64,000 nt of DNA from NCBI GenBank assembly GCA_033032865.1, contig JAWHQI010000019.1:17216001-17280000 (forward strand), given 5' to 3'. Each line of letters opens with the position of its first letter. The stretch's first letter is position 1. A model generated the notes under the pieces. It did not search any database. It worked only from the letters and a program-made list of their open reading frames with translations, and had not been told where the DNA came from. The translations under genes and the position numbers were made by a program. This DNA comes from Dactylorhiza incarnata (lineage: Eukaryota > Streptophyta > Magnoliopsida > Asparagales > Orchidaceae). Below, in pieces: positions 1 through 13,180 of this stretch.

Positions 1-745
1 CGACGTTCTACTAAAGTCCTAACCACGCAAAAGTGGGTAGCACCAGAATCGGGAAGGAACGTGCGCCTAAAGGTTATATACCTTAAACTCTCCTATAAAA
101 TTGGATACGCAACTAAACGAGCGAAAACAACTAGAACCAAAGCTGAAAATAAATAATTTGATTAGAATCTAACATGGAATCACCTGGGGAAAAGAAAAAA
201 AAAACGGCACAACAATCGATAACCTAACGATGACCGACTGCGAAGCTTTATAGCCAAAACATCGAGTAAAACTCAAATCAAAAAGAAGGCACGCTCAACA
301 TCCTCTACCTTAACTCGCACAGAATTGAGATAACAAAAATCCAAATCCACATTCGCAAGCCAACGAATAAACTAGGTCAAAACCTTAACCTGAAAACACC
401 TCAAAACACCTAGCTTAAGACGCAACAGCTAGGAACCAGAATTTCCTAACTCGATACAGATCAGAAAGGAATAGATACTTGCTCTTGCTGTTACCTTGCT
501 CTGGGAATTTATGAAATAATGTTATGTTTAACTTAGGATGATATACCATCATCCTATCAACTTATGTGCATATAACATAAATGCATGAATGCCAAATTTT
601 ATTTCAAATCATGTGTGTACGAGCGTCATCATGTATGTCTTTAGCTTGACACGTGTGCTAATGCTATGTTATGATGTATATGCAGTGCTATGCAATCTAA
701 AAAAGGCCTTAATGCATGCTATGAGCGGCGTACACATGCGATCTT

Positions 746-901
746 ATGCATCCCATACTACATATTATCGCATGCAACGAAAAAGAAAATCTAATGGACA
801 CGCATGCGACCTACGTTATGCATCCCATACTACATAACAGTCGTATGTTGTCACCTATGAGGATCCATATACAAACACATATTATGCATCCCATACTACA
901 T
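746..901 (+). repeat. Three copies of an 18-bp motif (ATGCATCCCATACTACAT)
   Basis: Exact copies begin at 746, 818 and 884 (spacing 72 and 66 bp). The same trio recurs in the other internal regions near 6801-6956 and 12854-13009. It lies in the leader between primer-binding site and protease remnant, where gag would normally be. A role in packaging or as a structural leader is possible but unproven. Confidence 0.8.
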
Positions 902-1059
902 AATATGCCCCGTATACTTCTTATCATGCTATGAGTGTAGTGTTCATGCTTCAGCCAAGACATACTGATGACCCTTCGGTGTGTGTATGCAATGAATGAC
1001 GATTCTCACCAGACGGTTAACCGGGCAACCAAACTATCACAGCAACCCGGCTAACCTCC

Positions 1060-1070
1060 CTCTGATACCA
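1060..1070 (-). promoter_or_regulatory. Primer-binding site (initiator tRNA-Met type), copy 1
   Basis: The minus strand reads TGGTATCAGAG, the standard plant primer-binding site complementary to the 3' end of initiator tRNA-Met, two bases inside the LTR end at 1073. This fixes both the LTR boundary and the orientation of the element. Confidence 0.85.
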
Positions 1071-3779
1071 ACTGTCACAACCCGCATTTTCCCAAGAATA
1101 TAATACGTATTATCAGAGCAACGGGAAAATACGCATCGTGATGCCACGCCTGCAGGAGACGACTACAGACGCTCAGGCAAATACTCCTTACGATAATTTT
1201 ATAAAAGACATCCGTGTTCGGATTAAAAGAGAAATTTTCATTTTTTGAGCTTAAGACCGCGTCCCTCGGTCTGGTGGATCATCTAGCCCACAAGTAGAAA
1301 ACAATACATACGCAGCGGAAAATAGGTTTGTTTCTTTTAGCCTACATGAGCAAGAAAATAAACATTCCAGGAATGATATGCACATATCTAGGTTTAGTAT
1401 AGTAAGAAAGGATTTTTCTACGAATTTCAAAGTATGCGATCTTTATTTAAAAGCATGATATGCAAGAACGACATTTTTTTATAATCAATAAAGTAACTAC
1501 TACATCTTAGCGAAAAGGCTTCCCAGAGAGCAAATAGGTAATGTACTCAAAGTAACAGCAAAGCAAACAGTAAGTAATCTAAACAAAAAGCCTTACGGGT
1601 GCCAACAGCTGACACGAACCCGCAGGGAAGAAGGAAAAACAGCTAAAGGAGAGACAACAACTAAGCAACTGCCCCTTACCTAAGAGGGGAAGGGCCTCGA
1701 CAGGAACACTGAACGACGCCGCTCTAACTCCTACGGCGGCTAAAAACCTGAACCTGAGACATTCATAAGAAAAGAATGTCTCAGCCCAAGAGGGTGCAAG
1801 AAAACCAAGATTAGCAGTAAGAGAAATAAGAAAGTGCAGAAAGGAAAACTAAGCAGGTAAACATCAATAATCTTACGACAGGCCGAGCCAGCTCAAACGA
1901 GTGCACTCGGTAAAAGGAAAAGAAAAGCCTGCACTAGAAGGTAATAGTCAACACAATCAAAGCCCACCACGTGTCCGCCATTGCGGCTCAGAGGTGATGG
2001 TCATACATATAATATCATCATACACATATATAAGCATATATGTTTATAAAAAAAATTGAGACTGATCAGCTCGAGGGAAAAACGTCCCCCAAAAGAAGGC
2101 ACTGCGACGGTGGTATCTTCCACCAACGCCCGCAGCCCAAAACAGGGTCGTGGTCCTTTATCCACTGCCACCCAAAAACCAAATCCGGGTGGTGGTACTA
2201 TATCCACTGCCACCCAAAACTACCCACCGTGCAAGGCTTAAGACAAAGGTTCTAAATAATCAAATTTAGTTTCAATTAAGACACGGGACGTAACCCGAGA
2301 TATCAGCACCATAACACCCTAAGAATAGGGTCACAAAGAAATAAACACTACTCAACGATTCATTTGAAAACACTTGGTGAGTCCAAACTTGACTCCTAAC
2401 GAACTCCTCGAAACAGAACGATGAATAAGGCACGACAAGACACCATAAATGACCGCTAACCATATACAGGACAACTCAACGAATAAGACATAGATCCCCG
2501 AAGGTCTCAACCAAAGGGACTTAACATACCTGATAGCACCGCTTAAGATACTCGGCAAAAGAACATATAAATATATGAGGAAACGATTCAGAACAACAAC
2601 GAAGTCAACCGAAAAAAACTCATCAAAAGTTGACGGAAAACTTAACAGACGTTGGCAGAGAAAGAGGAAGGAATGACGGAAACGAAGAACGTCCGATCAC
2701 CCAGCAACCACCAACGAAGGGGACTACTACCGAGCTTATCTCTGGTCGCCATCCACTGTAGTATCACTTGAGATCATTTACTTTAGGGTTGCGCCATTGA
2801 TTAGCTACGACCTAACTCTTATATCTACTACAACGACTCGATAGGAGATGCTCAAGGAGGAAAACCTTAGGTACGAGCCTCTAAACACAAACAACCCTCA
2901 ACGAGAACCAAACAAAGATCTGAAGTTACCCCCGAAAGGATGCACATGCAATGCAACACTCCACACATTAAATGCTTCAGTCGGCCATTATACATGATCA
3001 TACATTCACCTTCCATTTAAATACCCAAGAAAGAATGCACACACACGAGCCAGCCATGATTGGCAAGAACCCCAAAAGAATACAATATGATTTCTACATG
3101 AAGCTCAACCGCAAACCCATAGCGAGATAAACTACAGAAAAATACCCTTTAAACTCAAACCCAAATCAGGATTTACCCCAAGCATAAGAGCAGAGTAACA
3201 ACTAGCCTCAAAACAACATTAGATTACATTATTTAACTTGAGAGTGAAATGATGAGTGAGAAAAAGGAAGGGAAGAAAGAAGTGCGAGTCATAACTTTTC
3301 CGCACTTAACACAATTGCCATCACCATAAAGAAACATCCTAACTCCAGAAATGAACATAGAGATAAGAGAAGAGGAGGGAGAGGAAGAGAATAGCTCCAA
3401 ATGACTTTCATAACCGCACCCTAAGCATATGAGCAAACCCTCCATACCTTTAGCTAATTAAATGAGGAATATGCAGAATTTAACAAGTAACCACGATTTG
3501 GAACTTAACCCATATGAATCCCGCGAATAATCAAGATAAACCCGACATAAATGACAACAAGAGCTTGGAGAAACCACTAGCACATCCCAATCATACATGA
3601 TAACAGGAATTGTAAAAGCAGCTAGCATAACCCCGGAACTAGCCAAGTGAACCAAGCATATAACCATCCGGACCTTTAGCAAAACCATCCCGATTATTAT
3701 CCAAAAAAATACTTGTATATATATAACCATCCAGGACTTAGCTAAAACCAGCCCGGAATTTGTTTAGCACAATTTAGGA

Positions 3780-4110
3780 ACATTTTGATAACTTAACTAG
3801 GAAAGCTGCCGGCGCAACCTCAATTAATCTGATACCAAGCACTAGGTAGACTGCTAGCATAACTCCAAACCTAAGTTAACAAAAGCTGGGAAACTACTTG
3901 CATAAACTCCAATTAATCGGTTAACGACAGCTGGGAGAAACACAGGTATAAATCCCCATAATCAGTTAACAAAAGCTGAAAGGAACACAAACATAAATCT
4001 CCCTAATTAGCTAACAAGAAAGCTGAGAAACTAAGTGCATAAACCCCATAAACAGTGAACAAAAGCTGGGAGAAATTCCAACTAAATCCCCCCACTCAGC
4101 ATAAACCAAA
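3780..4110 (+). repeat. Degenerate ~60-bp tandem repeat inside the LTR
   Basis: Repeated core 'TTAACAAAAGCTGGGA' with variants at about 3872, 3920, 3966, 4010 and 4057, each followed by an AAACYNNNNGCATAAA-like stretch. Equivalent blocks sit in the second (about 9835-10165) and third LTR (about 15900-16225). It looks like an old local expansion in LTR sequence. Confidence 0.6.
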
Positions 4111-4692
4111 CAGCCCCCCCCCCCCCCCCTTTAAACAGCATTATTAAAACAACTTCCCAAACAGCACAGATAGAGCAGCCCCCCATGATAACTGCTATAA
4201 TAACCAAGGATGAAGCCACATAAATGCTAGCATATTAACCAACTAAAGCCCCATAATGATCCAAGAAATTGCCAACAGAAATTCAAGCACATGGCAGCCC
4301 CCTATAAAGATCCAAACAAATTTGCTAACAGGAATTCAAAAGCAGCCCCCTATAATAATGATCTAAACGATTTTGCCAACAAGGAAGAAATCCAGCAATA
4401 GAGAAGAAGAGAGGGAGAAAGAGAAGGGTTTTCTTGCCTCATCGACGGGGCTCCGTCGATTGCCGACGAGCGAGGAGGAGGCCGGTCGGATCTACAGCCC
4501 CGGCGACGAAGAAAGCCCCCGGTGACCAAGGTCCTTCCTCCGACGGCCGCTCCGACGCCGCTCGACACCGATCGATGCAACCCTAGCTCGCCACTCCAGC
4601 ACTGTCGGCAGAGAATGAAATATGGAAAGGGGGAGGAGCAGGGTTTATCGGGGAAGGGGTGAGCAAGGATAATGGCTGCCAGCAATATAACC

Positions 4693-4722
<30 letters not shown>
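4693..4722 (+). repeat. (AAT)n microsatellite in LTR copy 1
   Basis: About 10 AAT units here, about 12 in LTR copy 2 (10740-10775) and about 13 in copy 3 (16800-16838). The nearby C run is 16, 8 and 7 bases in the same three LTRs. These fast-changing tracts distinguish otherwise near-identical copies, which argues against a simple assembly duplication. Confidence 0.85.
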
Positions 4723-4724
<2 letters not shown>

Positions 4725-5063
4725 CTTTTATACATAAGGATTATATATAATTTATACACATATATAATATATGATTGTACACATATATACGTGTATATAT
4801 ATAATAAATAAAATATATGTACTTATATAATAAGTAATCTTTTATATATACGTATATAAAATATAACTTATATGCATATATATACATATATAAGAAATTT
4901 TATACGCAAAAAAACTTACATATACTTATACCTACATAAGCCTCTTTCTAGAAACAAAACACCGGATAACGACGACGATTCCGAAAGGTAACGCCCCTAC
5001 GCATCGACACCCTAAATTAAAACTCGCTTAAATTAATTATGAGAGAAAACCTGGGGCGTTACA

Positions 5064-5075
5064 GTCACCCCACCA
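5064..5075 (-). promoter_or_regulatory. Polypurine tract-like sequence
   Basis: The minus strand reads GGTGGGGTGAC immediately before the LTR start TGTAACG. Position and G/A richness fit a plus-strand priming site. The same sequence recurs at 11117-11128. Confidence 0.55.
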
Positions 5076-5304
5076 AGAAGGAAGTTTCGTCCCGAAACTT
5101 AGAACCGAAAGTTAGAAAACAACGAATGAAAAGAGCAAAGGGAGAGGTAAGCTTACATTCGCTAGATAGAAACGCTAACCGAAAAGGGTTAGGAAAGCAG
5201 ATGCGGATAAGATTACCCAAAAAAGAAAAGGACATTACCAAGAACTCGAAATGTCCAAACCGAGGACAGAAAATGGATCGCGGAACGACCGATAAGCGGA
5301 TCCC

Positions 5305-6111
5305 CAACTAAAGGAAGCCTAAACGAAGATCAGCCTTCGAAAACACCGAACTACCACGCAACTAATCAAGCAAATCATCAATCTGAGGCAACGGATACCT
5401 GTTCTTGATGGTCATCTTGATCAGCTCTCGATAATCGATACACAATCTCACCGAACTACCCTTCTTATTCACAAACAAGACAGGAGCACTCCAGGGCGAA
5501 GAACTAGGCAAGGAAAAAGCAACACTGCAACCACTCATCTAACTGAGTGCGCAACTCTCGCAACATACGCGGGGCCAAAGGGTACGGTGCCTTAACAATA
5601 GGACAAGTACCCAGCTCAAGGTCAGAAACAAACTCCTCAACTCTCACAGGTAGAAGAACTAGGGGATTAACTGGGAGGACATCAGGGAACTCCCGCGTCA
5701 CAGGAAAAATCTCGGTACACAACGACCCGATAACGGTTTCCAGCAAATAAACAAGGTAAGCAACACCATTAAAACTAAAGGCTCCTGGCACACACCGCGG
5801 AAATAACCGGGGAAAACATAGCGCGGAAAACCAAACACGCTCGAGGGTTGACCGATGTCCAGCTCAAAGACCAAACGCTTTACCTTGCGTTGGATAACAG
5901 CATCAAACCAGGACAACCAGCCCAAACCCAAAAAAAATCACGACGAAAACTCCAGGTCTAGCACCTTTAGATTGGCAAAATTTACGAAACCACAGAAACA
6001 ACAGAAGGGAAACTTAACACTAAGGGGATCACCAACCCGATCAAGGGTCAAACCACGACGTTCTACTAAAGTCCTAACCACGCAAAAGTGGGTAGCACCA
6101 GAATCGGGAAG
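5305..6111 (-). pseudogene. Ty3 protease/early reverse transcriptase remnant, copy 2
   Basis: Minus-strand translation gives the protease active site DSGATH (6088-6105), a downstream 'EFPDVL' and 'APYPLAP' segment typical of the protease-RT linker, then in another frame '[12 protein letters not shown]', 'LCIDYREL' and '[13 protein letters not shown]', the start of a Ty3 RT. There are several stops and at least one frameshift. Copy 2 carries an extra TAG in the RT piece (near 5361) where copy 3 has a glutamine codon. The palm motif with YXDD and everything after it are missing. The sequence fits the Del/Tekay group of chromovirus-related Ty3 elements. Confidence 0.8.
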
Positions 6112-7114
6112 GAACGTGCGCCTAAAGGTTATATACCTTAAACTCTCCTATAAAATTGGATACGCAACTAAACGAGCGAAAACAACTAGAACCAAAGCTG
6201 AAAATAAATAATTTGATTAGAATCTAACATGGAATCACCTGGGGAAAAGAAAAAAAAAACGGCACAACAATCGATAACCTAACGATGACCGACTGCGAAG
6301 CTTTATAGCCAAAACATCGAGTAAAACTCAAATCAAAAAGAAGGCACGCTCAACATCCTCTACCTTAACTCGCACAGAATTGAGATAACAAAAATCCAAA
6401 TCCACATTCGCAAGCCAACGAATAAACTAGGTCAAAACCTTAACCTGAAAACACCTCAAAACACCTAGCTTAAGACGCAACAGCTAGGAACCAGAATTTC
6501 CTAACTCGATACAGATCAGAAAGGAATAGATACTTGCTCTTGCTGTTACCTTGCTCTGGGAATTTATGAAATAATGTTATGTTTAACTTAGGATGATATA
6601 CCATCATCCTATCAACTTATGTGCATATAACATAAATGCATGAATGCCAAATTTTATTTCAAATCATGTGTGTACGAGCGTCATCATGTATGTCTTTAGC
6701 TTGACACGTGTGCTAATGCTATGTTATGATGTATATGCAGTGCTATGCAATCTAAAAAAGGCCTTAATGCATGCTATGAGCGGCGTACACATGCGATCTT
6801 ATGCATCCCATACTACATATTATCGCATGCAACGAAAAAGAAAATCTAATGGACACGCATGCGACCTACGTTATGCATCCCATACTACATAACAGTCGTA
6901 TGTTGTCACCTATGAGGATCCATATACAAACACATATTATGCATCCCATACTACATAATATGCCCCGTATACTTCTTATCATGCTATGAGTGTAGTGTTC
7001 ATGCTTCAGCCAAGACATACTGATGACCCTTCGGTGTGTGTATGCAATGAATGACGATTCTCACCAGACGGTTAACTGGGCAACTAAACTATCACAGCAA
7101 CCCGGCTAACCTCC

Positions 7115-7125
7115 CTCTGATACCA
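7115..7125 (-). promoter_or_regulatory. Primer-binding site, copy 2
   Basis: TGGTATCAGAG on the minus strand, two bases inside the LTR edge at 7128; identical to the copy 1 site. Confidence 0.85.
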
Positions 7126-7127
7126 AC

Positions 7128-10100
7128 TGTCACAACCCGCATTTTCCCAAGAATATAATACGTATTATCAGAGCAACGGGAAAATACGCATCGTGATGCC
7201 ACGCCTGCAGGAGACGACTACAGACGCTCAGGCAAATACTCCTTACGATAATTTTATAAAAGACATCCGTGTTCGGATTAAAAGAGAAATTTTCATTTTT
7301 TTAGCTTAAGACCGCGTCCCTCGGTCTGGTGGATCATCTAGCCCACAAGTAGAAAACAATACATACGCAGCGGAAAATAGGTTTGTTTCTTTTAGCCTAC
7401 ATGAGCAAGAAAATAAACATTCCAGGAATGATATGCACATATCTAGGTTTAGTATAGTAAGAAAGGATTTTTCTACGAATTTCAAAGTATGCGATCTTTA
7501 TTTAAAAGCATGATATGCAAGAACGACATTTTTTTATAATCAATAAAGTAACTACTACATCTTAGCGAAAAGGCTTCCCAGAGAGCAAATAGGTAATGTA
7601 CTCAAAGTAACAGCAAAGCAAACAGTAAGTAATCTAAACAAAAAGCCTTACGGGTGCCAACAGCTGACACGAACCCGCAGGGAAGAAGGAAAAACAGCTA
7701 AAGGAGAGACAACAACTAAGCAACTGCCCCTTACCTAAGAGGGGAAGGGCCTCGACAGGAACACTGAACGACGCCGCTCTAACTCCTACGGCGGCTAAAA
7801 ACCTGAACCTGAGACATTCATAAGAAAAGAATGTCTCAGCCCAAGAGGGTGCAAGAAAACCAAGATTAGCAGTAAGAGAAATAAGAAAGTGCAGAAAGGA
7901 AAACTAAGCAGGTAAACATCAATAATCTTACGACAGGCCGAGCCAGCTCAAACGAGTGCACTCGGTAAAAGGAAAAGAAAAGCCTGCACTAGAAGGTAAT
8001 AGTCAACACAATCAAAGCCCACCACGTGTCCGCCATTGCGGCTCAGAGGTGATGGTCATACATATAATATCATCATACACATATATAAGCATATATGTTT
8101 ATAAAAAAAATTGAGACTGATCAGCTCGAGGGAAAAACGTCCCCCAAAAGAAGGCACTGCGACGGTGGTATCTTCCACCAACGCCCGCAGCCCAAAACAG
8201 GGTCGTGGTCCTTTATCCACTGCCACCCAAAAACCAAATCCGGGTGGTGGTACTATATCCACTGCCACCCAAAACTACCCACCGTGCAAGGCTTAAGACA
8301 AAGGTTCTAAATAATCAAATTTAGTTTCAATTAAGACACGGGACGTAACCCGAGATATCAGCACCATAACACCCTAAGAATAGGGTCACAAAGAAATAAA
8401 CACTACTCAACGATTCATTTGAAAACACTTGGTGAGTCCAAACTTGACTCCTAACGAACTCCTCGAAACAGAACGATGAATAAGGCACGACAAGACACCA
8501 TAAATGACCGCTAACCATATACAGGACAACTCAACGAATAAGACATAGATCCCCGAAGGTCTCAACCAAAGGGACTTAACATACCTGATAGCACCGCTTA
8601 AGATACTCGGCAAAAGAACATATAAATATATGAGGAAACGATTCAGAACAACAACGAAGTCAACCGAAAAAAACTCATCAAAAGTTGACGGAAAACTTAA
8701 CAGACGTTGGCAGAGAAAGAGGAAGGAATGACGGAAACGAAGAACGTCCGATCACCCAGCAACCACCAACGAAGGGGACTACTACCGAGCTTATCTCTGG
8801 TCGCCATCCACTGTAGTATCACTTGAGATCATTTACTTTAGGGTTGCGCCATTGATTAGCTACGACCTAACTCTTATATCTACTACAACGACTCGATAGG
8901 AGATGCTCAAGGAGGAAAACCTTAGGTACGAGCCTCTAAACACAAACAACCCTCAACGAGAACCAAACAAAGATCTGAAGTTACCCCCGAAAGGATGCAC
9001 ATGCAATGCAACACTCCACACATTAAATGCTTCAGTCGGCCATTATACATGATCATACATTCACCTTCCATTTAAATACCCAAGAAAGAATGCACACACA
9101 CGAGCCAGCCATGCTTGGCAAGAACCCCAAAAGAATACAATATGATTTCTACATGAAGCTCAACCGCAAACCCATAGCGAGATAAACTACAGAAAAATAC
9201 CCTTTAAACTCAAACCCAAATCAGGATTTACCCCAAGCATAAGAGCAGAGTAACAACTAGCCTCAAAACAACATTAGATTACATTATTTAACTTGAGAGT
9301 GAAATGATGAGTGAGAAAAAGGAAGGGAAGAAAGAAGTGCGAGTCATAACTTTTCCGCACTTAACACAATTGCCATCACCATAAAGAAACATCCTAACTC
9401 CAGAAATGAACATAGAGATAAGAGAAGAGGAGGGAGAGGAAGAGAATAGCTCCAAATGACTTTCATAACCGCACCCTAAGCATATGAGCAAACCCTCCAT
9501 ACCTTTAGCTAATTAAATGAGGAATATGCAGAATTTAACAAGTAACCACGATTTGGAACTTAACCCATATGAATCCCGCGAATAATCAAGATAAACCCGA
9601 CATAAATGACAACAAGAGCTTGGAGAAACCACTAGCACATCCCAATCATACATGATAACAGGAATTGTAAAAGCAGCTAGCATAACCCCGGAACTAGCCA
9701 AGTGAACCAAGCATATAACCATCCGGACCTTTAGCAAAACCATCCCGATTATTATCCAAAAAAATACTTGTATATATATAACCATCCAGGACTTAGCTAA
9801 AACCAGCCCGGAATTTGTTTAGCACAATTTAGGAACATTTTGATAACTTAACTAGGAAAGCTGCCGGCGCAACCTCAATTAATCTGATACCAAGCACTAG
9901 GTAGACTGCTAGCATAACTCCAAACCTAAGTTAACAAAAGCTGGGAAACTACTTGCATAAACTCCAATTAATCGGTTAACGACAGCTGGGAGAAACACAG
10001 GTATAAATCCCCATAATCAGTTAACAAAAGCTGAAAGGAACACAAACATAAATCTCCCTAATTAGCTAACAAGAAAGCTGAGAAACTAAGTGCATAAACC

Positions 10101-10739
10101 CCATAAACAGTGAACAAAAGCTGGGAGAAATTCCAACTAAATCCCCCCACTCAGCATAAACCAAACAGCCCCCCCCTTTAAACAGCATTATTAAAACAAC
10201 TTCCCAAACAGCACAGATAGAGCAGCCCCCCATGATAACTGCTATAATAACCAAGGATGAAGCCACATAAATGCTAGCATATTAACCAACTAAAGCCCCA
10301 TAATGATCCAAGAAATTGCCAACAGAAATTCAAGCACATGGCAGCCCCCTATAAAGATCCAAACAAATTTGCTAACAGGAATTCAAAAGCAGCCCCCTAT
10401 AATAATGATCTAAACGATTTTGCCAACAAGGAAGAAATCCAGCAATAGAGAAGAAGAGAGGGAGAAAGAGAAGGGTTTTCTTGCCTCATCGACGGGGCTC
10501 CGTCGATTGCCGACGAGCGAGGAGGAGGCCGGCCGGATCTACAGCCCCGGCGACGAAGAAAGCCCCCGGTGACCAAGGTCCTTCCTCCGACGGCCGCTCC
10601 GACGCCGCTCGACACCGATCGATGCAACCCTAGCTCGCCACTCCAGCACTGTCGGCAGAGAATGAAATATGGAAAGGGGGAGGAGCAGGGTTTATCGGGG
10701 AAGGGGTGAGCAAGGATAATGGCTGCCAGCAATATAACC

Positions 10740-10777
<38 letters not shown>

Positions 10778-11116
10778 CTTTTATACATAAGGATTATATA
10801 TAATTTATACACATATATAATATATGATTGTACACATATATACGTGTATATATATAATAAATAAAATATATGTACTTATATAATAAGTAATCTTTTATAT
10901 ATACGTATATAAAATATAACTTATATGCATATATATACATATATAAGAAATTTTATACGCAAAAAAACTTACATATACTTATACCTACATAAGCCTCTTT
11001 CTAGAAACAAAACACCGGATAACGACGACGATTCCGAAAGGTAACGCCCCTACGCATCGACACCCTAAATTAAAACTCGCTTAAATTAATTATGAGAGAA
11101 AACCTGGGGCGTTACA
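7128..11116 (-). repeat. Complete ~4.0 kb LTR, array copy 2
   Basis: 3989 bp, same TGT...ACA termini and flanking primer-binding site and purine tract as copy 1. Differences from copy 1 are a shortened C run (8 versus 16), a longer AAT tract and scattered base changes. Being shared by the internal regions on both sides is what defines the array as LTR-sharing rather than as separate insertions. Confidence 0.85.
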
Positions 11117-11357
11117 GTCACCCCACCAAGAAGGAAGTTTCGTCCCGAAACTTAGAACCGAAAGTTAGAAAACAACGAATGAAAAGAGCAAAGGGAGAGG
11201 TAAGCTTACATTCGCTAGATAGAAACGCTAACCGAAAAGGGTTAGGAAAGCAGATGCGGATAAGATTACCCAAAAAAGAAAAGGACATTACCAAGAACTC
11301 GAAATGTCCAAACCGAGGACAGAAAATGGATCGCGGAACGACCGATAAGCGGATCCC

Positions 11358-12164
11358 CAACTAAAGGAAGCCTAAACGAAGATCAGCCTTCGAAAACACT
11401 GAACTACCACGCAACTGATCAAGCAAATCATCAATCTGAGGCAACGGATACCTGTTCTTGATGGTCATCTTGATCAGCTCTCGATAATCGATACACAATC
11501 TCACCGAACTACCCTTCTTATTCACAAACAAGACAGGAGCACTCCAGGGCGAAGAACTAGGCAAGGAAAAAGCAACACTGCAACCACTCATCTAACTGAG
11601 TGCGCAACTCTCGCAACATACGCGGGGCCAAAGGGTACGGTGCCTTAACAATAGGACAAGTACCCAGCTCAAGGTCAGAAACAAACTCCTCAACTCTCAC
11701 AGGTAGAAGAACTAGGGGATTAACTGGGAGGACATCAGGGAACTCCCGCGTCACAGGAAAAATCTCGGTACACAACGACCCGATAACGGTTTCCAGCAAA
11801 TAAACAAGGTAAGCAACACCATTAAAACTAAAGGCTCCTGGCACACACCGCGGAAATAACCGGGGAAAACATAGCGCGGAAAACCAAACACGCTCGAGGG
11901 TTGACCGATGTCCAGCTCAAAGACCAAACGCTTTACCTTGCGTTGGATAACAGCATCAAACCAGGACAACCAGCCCAAACCCAAAAAAAATCACGACGAA
12001 AACTCCAGGTCTAGCACCTTTAGATTGGCAAAATTTACGAAACCACAGAAACAACAGAAGGGAAACTTAACACTAAGGGGATCACCAACCCGATCAAGGG
12101 TCAAACCACGACATTCTACTAAATTCCTAACCACGCAAAAGTGGGTAGCACCAGAATCGGGAAG
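11358..12164 (-). pseudogene. Ty3 protease/early RT remnant, copy 3
   Basis: Same remnant as in copy 2, but the RT piece (11361-11591) is open for 76 codons: '[13 protein letters not shown]', 'RLCIDYREL', '[15 protein letters not shown]', ending shortly after 'VFSKADLR'. The part upstream is in a different frame (11557-11844), so the reading is still broken. It ends before the catalytic aspartates of RT; the truncation is therefore ancestral to the array, because both internal copies stop at the same place. Confidence 0.8.
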
Positions 12165-13167
12165 GAACGTGCGCCTAAATGTTATATACCTTAAACTCTC
12201 CTATAAAATTGGATACGCAACTAAACGAGCGAAAACAACTAGAACCAAAGCTGAAAATAAATAATTTGATTAGAATCTAACCTGGAATCACCTGGGGAAA
12301 AGAAAAAAAAAACGGCACAACAATCGATAACCTAACGATGACCGCCTGCGAAGCTTTATAGCCAAAACATCGAGTAAAACTCAAATCAAAAAGAAGGCAC
12401 GCTCAACATCCTCTACCTTAACTCGCACAGAATTGAGATAACAAAAATCCAAATCCACATTCGCAAGCCAACGAATAAACTAGGTCAAAACCTTAACCTG
12501 AAAACACCTCAAAACACCTAGCTTAAGACGCAACAGCTAGGAACCAGAATTTCCTAACTCGATACAGATCAGAAAGGAATAGATACTTGCTCTTGCTGTT
12601 ACCTTGCTCTGGGAATTTATGAAATAATGTTATGTTTAACTTAGGATGATATACCATCATCCTATCAACTTATGTGCATATAACATAAATGCATGAATGC
12701 CAAATTTTATTTCAAATCATGTGTGTACGAGCGTCATCATGTATGTCTTTAGCTTGACACGTGTGCTAATGCTATGTTATGATGTATATGCAGTGCTATG
12801 CAATCTAAAAAAGGCCTTAATGCATGCTATGAGCGGCGTACACATGCGATCTTATGCATCCCATACTACATATTATCGCATGCAACGAAAAAGAAAATCT
12901 AATGGACACGCATGCGACCTACGTTATGCATCCCATACTACATAACAGTCGTATGTTGTCACCTATGAGGATCCATATACAAACACATATTATGCATCCC
13001 ATACTACATAATATGCCCCGTATACTTCTTATCATGCTATGAGTGTAGTGTTCATGCTTCAGCCAAGACATACTGATGACCCTTCGGTGTGTGTATGCAA
13101 TGAATGACGATTCTCACCAGACGGTTAACCGGGCAACCAAACTATCACAGCAACCCGGCTAACCTCC

Positions 13168-13178
13168 CTCTGATACCA
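13168..13178 (-). promoter_or_regulatory. Primer-binding site, copy 3
   Basis: TGGTATCAGAG on the minus strand next to the LTR edge at 13181. Confidence 0.85.
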
Positions 13179-13180
13179 AC

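Larger units (their letters stand above)
1..1072 (-). repeat. Internal region, array copy 1 (partial)
   Basis: Corresponds base for base to 6056-7127 of the next copy. It starts inside the protease remnant (minus-strand DSGATH codons at 33-50) and runs to the primer-binding site. Between them is about 1 kb with no recognisable gag. It is A-rich on the plus strand and contains three copies of an 18-bp repeat at 746-901. The small ORFs at 589-934 recur in every copy with no coding signal and look fortuitous. Confidence 0.75.
1073..5063 (-). repeat. Complete ~4.0 kb LTR, array copy 1
   Basis: Bounded by TGT...ACA termini: on the minus strand it begins TGTAACGCCCCAGG (ends at 5063 on plus) and ends GGGTTGTGACA (1073 on plus). 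The primer-binding site abuts one side and a purine tract the other. At 3991 bp it is far longer than the internal region. It contains a 16-base C run near 4114-4129, an (AAT)n tract, an AT microsatellite at 4740-4890 and a GC-rich stretch at 4440-4600 that may be the transcribed leader. No protein was recognised; the 111-aa minus ORF at 4350-4685 lies in that GC-rich stretch and is not convincing. Confidence 0.85.
5064..7127 (-). repeat. Internal region, array copy 2
   Basis: 2.06 kb between two complete LTRs. Read on the minus strand: primer-binding site (7115-7125), ~1 kb leader with the 18-bp motif trio and no gag, protease remnant with DSGATH at 6088-6105, early RT remnant (5305-5790), and a purine-rich tract next to the downstream LTR. 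RNase H and integrase are absent, so the element must depend on enzymes from elsewhere. Confidence 0.8.
11117..13180 (-). repeat. Internal region, array copy 3
   Basis: Same layout as copy 2: purine tract at 11117-11128, RT/protease remnant at 11358-12164, leader with the 18-bp trio, primer-binding site at 13168-13178. Small differences such as those near 12112-12125 and 12179 show that the copies have diverged slightly. Confidence 0.8.

Noticed and set aside
589..934. 82- and 62-codon ORFs repeated three times in the array interior
   Set aside because: They run across the 18-bp repeat trio and show no protein features; recurrence is due to the array.
4350..4685. 111-codon minus ORF repeated in every array LTR (also 10397-10732 and 16457-16792)
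   Set aside because: Conserved only because the LTR copies are near-identical; position and GC-richness fit an untranslated LTR leader.
5855..6211. 118-codon plus-strand ORF
   Set aside because: Antisense shadow of the protease remnant on the minus strand.
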